DNA of 64,000 bases from contig JAIUCV010000089.1 of the NCBI GenBank assembly GCA_026724425.1, forward strand, positions 3,286,001 through 3,350,000, in the 5' to 3' direction. Positions 22,301 through 33,000 of this stretch are shown here, piece after piece. The notes below the pieces were generated by a model, which saw only the letters and a list, made by a program, of their open reading frames with translations, was not told where the DNA came from and did not search any database. Source of the DNA: Erythrophleum ivorense (Eukaryota; Streptophyta; Magnoliopsida; Fabales; Fabaceae). The number at the start of each line of letters is the position of its first letter. Position 1 is the stretch's first letter. The translations under genes and the position numbers were made by a program.

Positions 22301-23496
22301 TGAACCCTCTCCCTCTGATTCCAATTTTTTCTCTGGGCCCCTCGATTTTTTTCAGTCCCCTTTTTAATCCGAAAAATCCCCCCAGTGCTCGATTTTTCTG
22401 GTCTCTTTTATCGATTTTTTTCGGTCCCCCTCCCCGATTCTTTCCATTTCAGCGTTCAATTTTCTCTCGGCTCGATGATGAAAAGGGACCGGAGAGGAAG
22501 TCCACGCCTCGAGCTCGTCGTTGCCAGCCGTCTGCTCCCTTCTGCCAACCCCTCTGAAGCGCTGCCTTGCCTCTTCCTTTCTCACGCTCCTCTGAAGCCT
22601 CGGGCTCCCCAACTTCCCCTGCTGCCTTTCCATTTTTGTCTCTCAACCTCTCTGTGTCTCTGTGTCTTTTCTGCCTCTTCTCTCTTTGCTTCAGCCAAAT
22701 GTGGGTGAGGAGAATGGAGCGATGGGAGAAACTGGGCGGGGTTCCATGCGTGACCCGATGGCCCAACCCAAAAGGAGAAAGATTATGAGAGGGAATGGGC
22801 TGGCTTCAACGCAGGCCTGGTGGCCCAAACCGAAAGAAAAAAGAGGTTTTGGGCTTCAGAAATTGGACCCCTATATTTTTTTTTTGCCTTTCCCCGTTTT
22901 TGGATCTGTTTCTTCTGCTCCCCCCTTTTTTTATTGTTTTTTTAAGTGATTTTTGTTGTTTTTTTTATTATTATTTTTTCTTCTTTTGACTTATTTTTTC
23001 TCTAAAGCTTTTAATTTGAATTTTTTTCATTCTCGCCTAATTTTCATCATTTTTGGCTTTGGTTTTTTTTTCTTCTTCTTTTTTTGTTTACGACTTTGGT
23101 TTTTTTTCTCTTTTTTTTTGTTTACGGCTTTGATTTTTTTTCTCTAATTTTTTTTCTTGTAACTTTTTCTTTGTTTTCTAAAGCTTCTAATTTCTAATTT
23201 TTCCCAATTTTTCTATTTTCTCCTACTTTTCTATTTTCTTTCTTTTGTTTTGTTTTTTTTTTCTTTTTTTTTTATTTAGGCTTTGGTTTTTTTTTTCTTT
23301 TTTTATTTGTATTCTGATTGATGTTTTTTTTTAATCTTTTTTTTTCGCTTTGGTTCTTTTTTCAATTTTTTGATTTTTTATTTTGCTTCACTTTGTCATT
23401 TTTTATTTTGACTTTTTCCTTTTCTCTATACTTCTTCTCATTATTTTTATTTTTATTTTTATTTTTGGCATGTCCGGACAAAATGCGGTGTTCACA
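19367..23496 (-). repeat. 3' LTR (4130 bp)
   Basis: On the plus strand it starts TGTCACACCCGAAAATGCGA and ends AATGCGGTGTTCACA, so the element's LTR reads TGTGAA...GTGACA. It matches 36489-40627 throughout, differing mainly in T/A homopolymer lengths and scattered substitutions. On the plus strand it is T-rich at its right end and has a C/T-rich, GC-higher block at about 22150-22830 that is probably promoter/leader in the element sense. Open frames inside are present in both LTRs but have low-complexity composition and are not taken as genes. Confidence 0.95.
21553..21575. other. Perfect hairpin inside the 3' LTR
   Basis: CCTGCTCGT and ACGAGCAGG form a perfect 9-bp stem around a GTGCA loop. 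The same structure occurs unchanged in the other LTR at 38674-38696. Confidence 0.8.
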
Positions 23497-23597
23497 GTTG
23501 CCCCTCTTTACTTGTTTCTTCAAGCAAGGAAATTGAAAATGTAATTTTTAATATTTTTGCACAAGAAACAAGTAAAGATAAGAACACGTATTTTGTC
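23477..23597. repeat. Hairpin unit 1 across the 3' LTR/PPT boundary
   Basis: Outer arms GACAAAATGCGGTGTTC (23477-23493, inside the LTR) and GAACACGTATTTTGTC (23582-23597) pair. Inner arms CTTTACTTGTTTCTT (23506-23520) and AAGAAACAAGTAAAG (23563-23577) pair perfectly. The polypurine tract lies in the left side. A second copy with changed but still complementary arms follows at 23651-23771. Confidence 0.8.
23501..23509 (-). promoter_or_regulatory. Polypurine tract (plus-strand primer site)
   Basis: On the minus strand the sequence immediately before the 3' LTR reads AAAGAGGGG followed by CAAC and then the LTR start TGTGAA. A purine-rich tract next to the 3' LTR is the expected primer for second-strand DNA synthesis. 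Confidence 0.7.
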
Positions 23598-23650
23598 TAT
23601 GATGATTTAATTGCCTTTTGACAATAGAACAAGAGGAAAAAGCGACTCAA

Positions 23651-23771
23651 ACAAAATACGGTGTTTGCAGGTTGCCCCTCTTTACTTATTCTTTAAGCAA
23701 GGGGAGCGAAAATGTAATGTTTGATTTCCTTAGCTTAAGAATAAGTAAAGATGGAAACATGTATTTTGTTT
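23651..23771. repeat. Hairpin unit 2, diverged copy of unit 1
   Basis: Outer arms ACAAAATACGGTGTTT (23651-23666) and GAAACATGTATTTTGTTT (23754-23771) pair. Inner arms CTTTACTTATTCTT (23680-23693) and AAGAATAAGTAAAG (23737-23750) pair perfectly. It repeats the GTTGCCCCTCTTTACTT segment of the PPT. The unit start lies 174 bp from that of unit 1. Confidence 0.8.
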
Positions 23772-23876
23772 GGGGAGCTAATAAATCAAGGAGAATTAAC
23801 TCACCTAAAGGGACTTAAACTGATTAAAGAGAGAGGAAGTAATGTAATTCTGAAAAGGACGCTTGTTCTAATGTAG

Positions 23877-24447
23877 GACTTTTATTGGTGCCTATCTCGG
23901 TGCAAGGCTTTGAGTGCCTATTCTATGTAGGACTTGAGGTGCCTGTTCTGCAGGGCTTTGAGGGTGCCTGGCTTGCAGGGCTTTAAGGGTGCCTAACTTG
24001 TAGGGCTTTGAAAGTGCCTGACTTGCAGGGCTTTGCGGGTGCCTAGCTTGTAGGGCTTTGGAGGTGCCTGGCTTGCAGGATTTTGAAAGGGTGCCTGGCC
24101 TATGCAGGGCTTTAAGGGTGCCTAACTTGTAGGGCTTTGGAGGTGCCTGGCTTGCAGGGCTTTGCGAGTGCCTAGCTTGTAGGGCTTTGAAAGGGTGCCT
24201 GGCCTATGCAGGGCTTTAAGGGTGCCTAGCTTGTAGGGCTTTGAAGGTGCCTAGCTTGTAGGGCTTGAAAAGTGCCTAGCTTACAGGGCTTTGAGAAGGT
24301 ACCTGGCTTGCAGGGCTTTGAAGGTGCCTAACTTGTAGGGCTTTGAAAAGGTGCCTGGCTTGCAGGGCTTTGAGTGTGCCTAGCTTGTAGAGCTTTGAAA
24401 GAGTGCCTGGCTTGCAGGGCTTTGAGGGTGCTTGGCTTTTAGGGCTT
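23877..24447 (-). repeat. Minisatellite in the element's 3' untranslated region
   Basis: About two dozen units of 22-27 bp follow the consensus GTGCCTRGCTTGYAGGGCTT plus TGARG. Two unit types (GGCTTGCAG and AGCTTGTAG) tend to alternate. A longer block with GGCCTATGCAG recurs about 100 bp apart, so there is weak higher-order structure. Ogre/Tat elements are known to carry variable tandem repeats at this place and to seed satellite DNA from them. Confidence 0.92.
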
Positions 24448-25539
24448 AAAAAAAAAAAAGAATGCTATTCTTTAGTGAGTTGTGGGTTCACATGCATGCA
24501 TGTATGAAATGCAAAAAGCAAGCGTGATACTTTGCTTCATAAAAATGCGAATGCTGGCTTTTGCCTTGTCCCAGTGTAACCCAGAGGTTATGTGAAGCGT
24601 GCAAATATGAAGCGCACGGGACATATGATTCCTTATTTTCTAAAATGCAACTTGCCCCTATTTGCCCCAGTATGTACTGGGCAACGAATATTACATATAA
24701 GATGCGAGTTTTGTTGTTGTTGTATTTTTTTGTGAATGAACGAGACTAATTATTACTATTATTGTTTTTTGTTTAACTGATCGACCACCACGGGAATGGC
24801 ATGCTGCCCTTCTGAAATGTAACGCCCATCTAGCCGAACCTTCCATACGTTAGGCTGTGCTCCATTTGTAACTCTCAATCATTTATCGTCAAAGAAGCTT
24901 GTGCGTGATCCTCGCCATTATAACTGTTTCTTTTTATGAGTCTACTTTTCCCGTAACGATAAGGGTTCATATAGGATAAGTGATCCAAGGAAGACGTCGA
25001 CCATGTCGCGCCAAGTAAAAACTTTGATGAATGTTATTTTGGGTTATTGTTTGTGGAGCATACAGACAGAGATCATGATATGAACTAAGAATGAGATGCA
25101 ACATAGACTTACGGCGAACGATTTTATTAACGCTTGCTAAAGGAAACAACTAGGAGTTCGAACATTATGGAATTCGACCAACAAATGAGATTATAATGGT
25201 GCAGGAATAGACAACAAAGCTGACAGAATTTGCCACAAGCAATTCTCATAAGGAAACTGTCCTCTACAAATGGTTCCACGTGCCTCTGTGAAACAATCTG
25301 TCATGCAACCCGAGATATGCCTCTCATCCGATCTGATCTATGACCTTGGCTTCTTGGGGTTTCTGTCCGGTTTGCTTCATGATAACTTGTGTCGAACGGG
25401 ACTTTCCAACTTTGTTCCACTTTTCCCCAGGTATCCTCTTGCATTACCCTATTTTTCTTCTTTCTTTCTCTTTTTTTTTCTTTGCTCTAACTTTTGCCTA
25501 GGCTGCCCTTGTGGGTTTTCAACCTAGCGAGCTTTCCCA
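24448..25539 (-). other. Remaining 3' untranslated region of the element
   Basis: This is the stretch between the INT stop codon and the minisatellite. No open frame with motifs was found; the plus-strand ORF at 25270-25527 is low-complexity at its end and unsupported. Such long non-coding 3' regions are normal for Tat-lineage elements. Confidence 0.6.
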
Positions 25540-28500
25540 TTACGCGAAGTACTTTTTAACTGTATCCGAATTAATAGGCTTTGTTAGCTCCCGACCCTCC
25601 ATATCCATTAGGACTAATGCTCCTCCTGAAAAAGCATGCTTAACAACATAAGGGCCTTCATAATTGGGGGCCCATTTGCCCAGAGCGTCGTCCTGATTTG
25701 GCAAGATTCTTTTGAGGACTAGGTCCCCAGCTCTGAACTCTTGAGGGCGAAGTCTCTTGTTGAAAGCCCTTGCCATTCTCTTTTGATACAACTGTCCATG
25801 ACATATTGCAGTAAGCCTTCGTTCCTCGATCATGTTCAACTGCTCATACCGGGTTCTTACCCAGTCATTTTCATCTAAATTGGATTCGATTAGCACTCGT
25901 AGTGATGGGATTTCAACCTTGATAGGCATGACAGCCTCCATTCCATAAACCAAAGAGTAAGGAGTTGCCCTGGTCGATGTACGCACAGTGGTGCGATATC
26001 CATGCAATGCATATGGGAGCATTTCGTGCCAATCCTTGTAGGTGACTGTCATCTTTGCAATGATTTTTTTGATATTCTTATTCGCTGCTTCTACGGCTCC
26101 GTTCATCTGCGGCCGATAGGGCACCGAGTTATGGTGCTTGATCTTAAACTGCTCACAAAGCTTAAAGATTTCTGCCCCATTCAGGTTTGGGGCATTGTCA
26201 GTAATGATTTTCTCCGGCAGCCCATAACGACAAAGGATATTCACCTTAAGAAATTTGCAAAAAGCCTTCTGAGTGATGCTGGTAAAGGAACTAGCCTCGA
26301 TCCATTTCGTGAAATAATCTATGGCCACCAAGATAAAACGATGTCGGTTCGAAGCTTTATTGGTCCGATCACATCGATGCCCCACATTGAAAATGGCCAT
26401 GGCGCTATCAAGTTGTGTAGTGAGATCGGCGGGGCATTGATTTTGTCTGAGTAAATTTGACATTGATGACATCTTCGAACATATTCAGTACAATCTTTTT
26501 TCATGGTCAGCCAAAAATATCCACACCTTTGGATTTGTTTGGTCAAAGTGTGACCATTCGCATGCGTACCGCATATTCCTTCATGAACTTCTGTCATCAC
26601 TTTCTGAGCCTCCTTCTCATCTACACACCGCAATAGTGTACCATCATGACTTCTTTTGTATAAAATGTCATTGCTAATGAAGAAAGTCATGGCCAGACGC
26701 CGGATAGTCTTCTTATCGTTCTCAGTGGCCTCAACAGGGTATTCTCTAGTTGTCATGTAAACCTTGATGTCATGATACCAAGGTTGCCCCTCACATCCTT
26801 CTTCTATATTTAGGCAATAGGCTGGCAAATCCCTGGATTCTACTCGGAGTGGTTGGACCTGGACTCCATAATCGAGTCGAATCATTACCGCTAAGGTAGC
26901 TAATGCATCGGCAAATTGATTTTTATCTCAAGTCACATGATGAAAATTGATTTCTTCAAATTGGCTAATTAGCTGAACCAAAAACTTCTGATACGGAATC
27001 AGTTTTGGATCTTTAGTTTGCCATTCTCCAGTCACTTGATAAATTATGAGGGCAGAGTCCCCAAAAACTTCCAGACTGCTTATTCCAAGGGTTATGGCAG
27101 CATTCAACCCACTGATGCAAGCTTCATATTCTGCCACATTGTTGGTACATTCGAATTCCAATTTAACAGCAATAGGGTACTGCTTCCCTTCCGACGACAC
27201 TATCACGGCCCCAATGCCATAACCATGCATATTTGCAGCCCCATCAAAATACATCTTCCATTTCCCATCACCACCATTCTTATCATCTTCGTCGTCTTCT
27301 ACAGCGAGTATGTCTTCATCGGGGAAATGAAAATCCAATGGTTGGTATTCATCCAGAGGATTCTCAGCCAAGTGATCAGCTATAAAGCTTCCTTTTATTG
27401 ACTTCCGAGTCATATATTTCACGTCGTACTCAGACAAGACCACTTGCCATTTAGAGACCCTTCCTGACACATGTGGACTTTCAAAGATATATTTGATGGG
27501 ATCCATTCTAGAAATTAGCCATGTGATATAGTAGAGCATATACTGACGTAACCGTTTAGTGGTCCATACCAAACCGCAACAAGTCTTCTCGATCAACGGG
27601 TAGCGCGCTTCACATTCGTTGAACTTTTTACTTAAGTAGTAAACTGTCTGCTCCTTCTTCCCAAAAGCATCATGTTGCCCCAGCACAGCCCCCATTGATC
27701 TTGGCAAGATTGTTAGATAAAAGATCAGAGGTCGTCCTGGTGTTGGCGGAACCAAAATTGGGGGATTCGACAGATACTCTTTAATTTTATCAAAGGCTTC
27801 TTGGCAATCATCGTCCCATTTTTCGGGGTGATTCTTCTTCAATAACTTGAAGATTGGCTCGCATGTAGCAGTTAGATTGGCGATGAATCTAGCTATATAA
27901 TTGAGCCGGCCCAGAAAACTTCGCACTTCTTTTGTTGTTTGGGGATATGGCATTTCTTGAATAGCTTGTATTTTATTAGGATCTACCTCTATTCCCTTTT
28001 GACTCACCATGAAACCTAATAATTTTCTAGTTAGAGCCCCAAAAATGCATTTATTGGGGTTTAACCGCAATTTGTATTCACGTAATCTCTTAAACAGCTT
28101 CCTTAGTACTGCCACATGACTCTCCCCTTTTGCAGATTTGGCCACCATATCATTAACATATACCTCAATCTCCTTATGCATCATATCGTGAAAGAGTGCC
28201 ATCATAGCTCGTTGGTAAGTTGCCCCAGCATTCTTCAACCCAAATGGCATTACTTTATAGCAGTATGTTCCCCATGGCATGATGAATGTAGTCTTTTCCT
28301 TATGATCTTCATGCATAGGGATTTGGTTATACCCTGAATAGCCATCCATGAAGGAATACCGGTAGGCTCGTGCCGTGTTGTCAACTAAAACGTCTATGTG
28401 AGGCAAAGGGAAATCATCCTTTGGGCTTGCCTTGTTCAGGTCCCTATAATCAACACACATGCGGACCCTTCCATCCTTTTTAGGGACAGGTACGATGTTC

Positions 28501-28983
28501 GCTACCCATTGTGGGTACGTGGATACTTGAAGGAAACCTGCCTCCAGTTGCTTCATGACTTCTTCCTTTATCTTCAAAGACATATCAGGGTGCATTCGTC
28601 TTAACTTTTGCTTCTTAGGTTCAATGTTTGGGAGCAAGGGAATCTTGTGAGAAGCAATCACCGGGTCAAGCCCGGGCATGTCCTGATAAGACCATGCAAA
28701 GACATCTATGTACTCTTTGAAGAGTTGGATCATTTCCACCTTTTCTGGATTATCCACTATTTTGACCTCCCTTTTATGTTTTTCTGTCCCCAAATTGACG
28801 CTTTCAATCGCTTCTGCGTGAGGGCGAATGCCTTTATCTACAGACTCGAGTAACTTTTCGAAAGTTAGGATCAACTCTTCATTATCAGGTTCAGAATCAT
28901 GCATATCTAAGGTAGCGTGCAAATCATCCCCTGAAGATTCGGGAACCTTTGCGTTGGGCAAGAGTTCCGAGGAAAAGAAATCC
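25540..28983 (-). pseudogene. pol: reverse transcriptase, RNase H, integrase (broken)
   Basis: In transcription order there is an RT domain (motifs CVDYRDLNKASPKDDFPLP, MPFGLKNAGATYQ), an RNase H domain (YFDGAA, GDSALIIYQV), a zinc-binding HHCC integrase N-terminus (CHQCQIY), the integrase core (WGIDVIGP, TDNAPN, NGAVEAANK; D, D and E are present) and a C-terminal GPY-type motif (NYEGPYVVK). No chromodomain follows. Breaks seen: the RT catalytic motif YVDD is YVND (codon 28154-28152); there is an in-frame TGA at 26930-26928 just after RNase H; and there is a frameshift at about 26362-26355 inside the integrase core. The last segment runs in a second frame to the stop at 25540. Confidence 0.92.
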
Positions 28984-29184
28984 CTGGAAGAAGGAATGAA
29001 GCAGAATGACCTAAAAGAGATAAAATTGAAACAAACAGCAAGCAGAATATCCAAACGATTCTCATTTCATTCGCAAAATACCATTGTCATTCATAATGGA
29101 TTGTCTGAAATCAAAACGCAACAAAAGAAAGAAAGACAAGTAAAAAAAAAAAAAAAAGAAGAACAGCATGATCAAAACAATTAC
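28984..29184 (-). other. Predicted retrotransposon intron between PRO and RT
   Basis: gag-PRO and RT lie in the same frame but are separated by several in-frame stops (TAA at 29183-29181, then three TGA). A donor GA/GTAATT (GT at 29184-29183) and an acceptor CTTCTTCCAG (AG at 28985-28984) bound 201 nt, and removing it leaves the frame intact without any stop. A second possible acceptor is TCTCTTTTAG (29012-29011), which keeps the same phase. Ogre elements are known to have a stop-containing intron of about this size at this position. Confidence 0.75.
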
Positions 29185-32100
29185 TCTAGCGTTACGACAT
29201 CAGGGATATCTTCCACTTCCCAATTATCCAACCTTCCCCCTAAATCGTCAACCGAAATCCAAGTCTTGATTCCTTGCGCGACTTCTTCATCAACTGTGGA
29301 AATACTTAATCGGTTCACGATCTCTGAAGGGACCGAAAATGTTTCTCTGATGTGGGGAATTTTCAGCTTCTCCTGCCTCTTACTTCCTCTCGCTCGTGGC
29401 CGCTCCTCTTCTTGGTTTAATAATGGGGGTCTATACCCTAACCCTTGACGGTGAGGGTTCTCCGGGAGTATAATAGGTCGTTCAATTCCCTGTAACTGTA
29501 TTCCTAATCCTTTTCCAGCTTCGAATCCACTCCTTTCTAGCATTTTTAATACAACCTGATCGACACTTCCCACAGCAGGCTTGGGCCCCTCTATTTCCAA
29601 ACTTTGAAACAACATTTCCTTATCTCGTTCTGCGGCTTCAATATATGGTAGGGAACTGGGTTTACTTAACATTATCTCCTCTTCCCCCTTGACAGTGACG
29701 ATTCTTTCATTGTCGATGAATTTAATCCTTTGATGTAGCGTGGAAGGGACAGCACCAGCAGCGTGGATCCACGGCCTTCCTAATAACATCGTATAGGAGG
29801 GGTCGATGTCCATTACTTGAAAGTCTACTGCAAACAGTTTCGGCCCAATCTCCAAGGGTAAGCATATAATACCGACTACGGCTCTTTTAGAGCCATCGAA
29901 CGCTCTAACCACCATATCACTCTTCCCAATGCGTGATCTTTCCACTGCCAATTGTTCAAATGTTATTAGTGGCAGCACATTTAGTGCTGACCCCCCATCA
30001 ATTAAAACTTTTGCAATTATAAACCCATTGTATTTTAGAGTGATATGTAGGGCCTTAGGCGAGTTAGCGGATGTCCCTACAATCTCTTCTTCAGAAAATG
30101 AGATGGCAGAAGTGGATTTGACGATATTCATCACACTAGCTACTCTTTCTGGGGTGACATCAGGTCGCACATACGCCTCCTCTAAAACTTTTTGCAAAGC
30201 TCGACGGTGTACTTCAGAGCTCATGACCAAGGACCACATAGAAATCCGGGTAGGGGTTTTCTTCAATTGTTCTACCACGTCATATTCACTTTGTTTCATG
30301 ATTCGCAAAAATTCTTCATCCGCGTCGTCCTCCTTTCCTTCTTTCCCATTCTTACGACCATTACCGTCAATTCTTTTCCCCTTTCCATGCTTATCAACAT
30401 CTGTTGGGAGGTATGCCCTACCACTTCGGGTGATTCCCCCCGTTGCAGCTATATTTGTGATAGGCTCTCCTCCAGACTTGGCAACTGCCATTTGATTAGA
30501 GGGGTGATCCCAGGTTTCCTTATATCTCCAAGGTATGGCGTGACTACTCTGGTATGGGAATGGAGCTGGCATGCTGATAACCACCGACGGTTGCCTCGGG
30601 TGAGGGGGATGAGAGGGCCCCGACGTTGACGAGGGGTCTCCAACCGTTAGGGTAACTGCCTCTAGCTGTCTGGTCGGGATAATAATGTCAACATACTTCT
30701 CTCCTATCGTCCCAACCTCTTTTCCTGGCTTCTCTACGGCCACAACCCCTAATGACATTAACTTCTTCAAAACTTCATGAAACTGTACGCAATTCTCGAT
30801 GTCATGATCCACATTTTGCTGATGGAAGTCGCAGAATTGGACTAATGACCTGCCAATAGTGTCAATGACCCTTTCCTTTGGCAGTTCCAACACGTATCCA
30901 GTCGATTGAAGACCAACTAACAGGATTCTCATTGACAACTTAAGAGCCTTAGGACTCTTGGAAAACCCCATTTCTTCTTCAATGGCGTTCACCTGTTCTC
31001 CATGATGTGGCAAAGGGTTAGTGGTGATTGTTGCATCTTCTCTAGGTTTTAGTTGGATATGGTTTGATTCGATAAGATCCAACACATTTCTCTTAAAGCC
31101 AACACAATTTTCAATCGAGTGCCCAAAAACACCCATATGGTATTCACAAGAGGCATTGGGATCATACCATGTCGGGTATGGTGGCCGCATTGGGTTTGCA
31201 CGTCGATGTCCCAAAAGCTTCGCATCCACTAGCTTCTTATACAATTCAGCATTTGTAGAATTAAAGTTGGGCCAAGGGCGATTATCTTTTGGCCGCCCAT
31301 AAGTCATTCTCTCATGTTGCCCTTGCCTATTTATAACTGGTACGAATGGGGTTTGACCTTGATTTCCTCTGTTCACTTGATAAGGAATGGGTTGTTGTGG
31401 ATACTGTCTCACGGGTTGGACGTAACTTATATCCCCCTCTTTCTTCTTCAGCCCTTGGTTCCTTCTGAAACTGTTTTCTGCCTGGGGGGATGAAAGTTTT
31501 CCATCTCTGATATCTGCATCTATCCTTTCCCCAATTTCGATGAGGTCAGTAAAGTCTGTGACGTGGGTTCCTAACATGATTTTATAGAATGGGTCTGAGA
31601 GGGTTCGAATGAAATAGGAGCAAAATTCCGATGCAATCATTGGAGGTTGGACTTGGGAAGCCATCAGTCTCCATCTCTGGGCATATTCTTTAAACGACTC
31701 TGCCGATTTCTTACCCATCCTTTTTAGCTGTTCCCTAGTCGGGGCAATGTCGAGATTGAATTTATATTGTTTCATGAAAGCTTCCGTGAGGTCCCTCCAC
31801 CTTTGAATTTTTGAATGGTCTAACTGCATATACCATAATAAGGCCGATCCCATCAGACTCTCTGAGAAGAAGTTTATCAGAAACTTCTCATCCCTTGACC
31901 AGACAGTCATTTTTGTACAGTAAGACCTCAGATGATATATCGGATTGCCGGTGCCGTCGTATTTATCAAAGTCAGGAACTTTGAATTTCTTCGAAATTAA
32001 AACTTCGGGAACCAAACATAATTCCTCCACATCCAGTGAACCCCAAGTGTTGGGTCCTCTCAAGTTTCGTAGTTGATCTTTGACCTCCCCTAACTCTTTC

Positions 32101-32531
32101 TCTCAATCTTCCTTGTCACAGCTAGTTTTCCCTTTTGTCTCCGTAGTTGGGATCTGAAACATATAGGTGGGGTCATCGCCGGGAAATTCTTGTGTATCCC
32201 TATCATAGGGCCCATGTTTGTCGGAGGTTTTTGTTACGGGGTTCTGGACATTCTTCTGCCTTTGCGCAGCCTCGGCTATTTGGTCAAAGTGTACCTCCGG
32301 TATGACCACCCCTGGTAAGCTCGTCCCCACTTCTGGGATATTTGCAGTGGCATGTGGATGACTAGAGACTCTAGGCGAAGAATCAACGGCCTTCCCCTTG
32401 AGTGTCTCGATGAGGATCTTCATTGTCTCACTCATCTGAGCTAGCTGATTTTCCATATTTGTCATTCGACTGTTCATTGCCACCGTGTCTTCCTCAACTC
32501 TTTGGCTACCCTCTACTTGATGTTCTTCCAT
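29185..32531 (-). pseudogene. gag-PRO (one in-frame stop)
   Basis: The first ATG is at 32531. The N-terminal ~140 codons include a short coiled-coil-like stretch, then an in-frame TGA at 32105-32103, after which the same frame stays open to 29181. Seen in order: the retrotransposon gag core (KFKVPDFDKYDGTGNPIYHL, LWYMQLD, RWRDLTEAFMKQY), a C-x(n)-H region, the aspartic protease motif (VLIDGGSALNVLP) at about 30010-29965 and a G-patch-like segment (GFEAGKGLGIQLQGIERP) at about 29530-29480. The protease has D-G-G in place of the common D-T/S-G, which is usual among plant Tat elements. The TGA fits CGA to TGA decay. Confidence 0.88.
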
Positions 32532-33000
32532 GAGTCTAGCTCTTGAGCCCGTGCTGTATACCTTCGTAGGGCGGGTTTGGCTAGATGGAATGCGTTTCGG
32601 GGGCGCAATATTTTCTTCCTTTTATTCTGCTCTTTATATTCTTTCTTCTGAAGGGATAATGCAAATTTAATGATGTTAAAAGAATTTCCATTATCTTTAT
32701 TCTTATGACCGTTATTATTGTTATTATCATTATCATTATCATTATCGTTTTCCTTGTACATATTATCTTGGGTTAATTCCATTGACATAATGGCGGAGGA
32801 ATATCGGGCCCTCTGATTCTTAAAGGATTTTATTAATCCATACAACAAACATCAAAGTTGACTCTTGACGCAAGAGGGGATTAACCCCCTTCATGATCAG
32901 GTCTTTATGCTCATCTGAGGTACTCTTCTTTTTTAATGCCAAACACAAAAGAGATGGAATTCTTTCATAATAAAGTTCTGAGCGATACATCATATCATCA

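Noticed and set aside
22161..22949. Several overlapping open frames on both strands in the 3' LTR, repeated at 39282-40067
   Set aside because: They recur only because the LTR is duplicated. Composition is Ser/Pro/Phe-rich low complexity and no domain is visible.
23877..24447. CRISPR-like array
   Set aside because: Units are contiguous with no spacers, in plant DNA inside a retrotransposon; this is a minisatellite.
29929..30629. Long plus-strand open frames opposite gag-PRO
   Set aside because: Antisense shadows of the retrotransposon coding strand.
32513..32848. 111-codon minus-strand frame with an Asn-Asp run
   Set aside because: The run translates a short simple repeat, and the frame differs from gag, which starts nearby in another frame with better composition.
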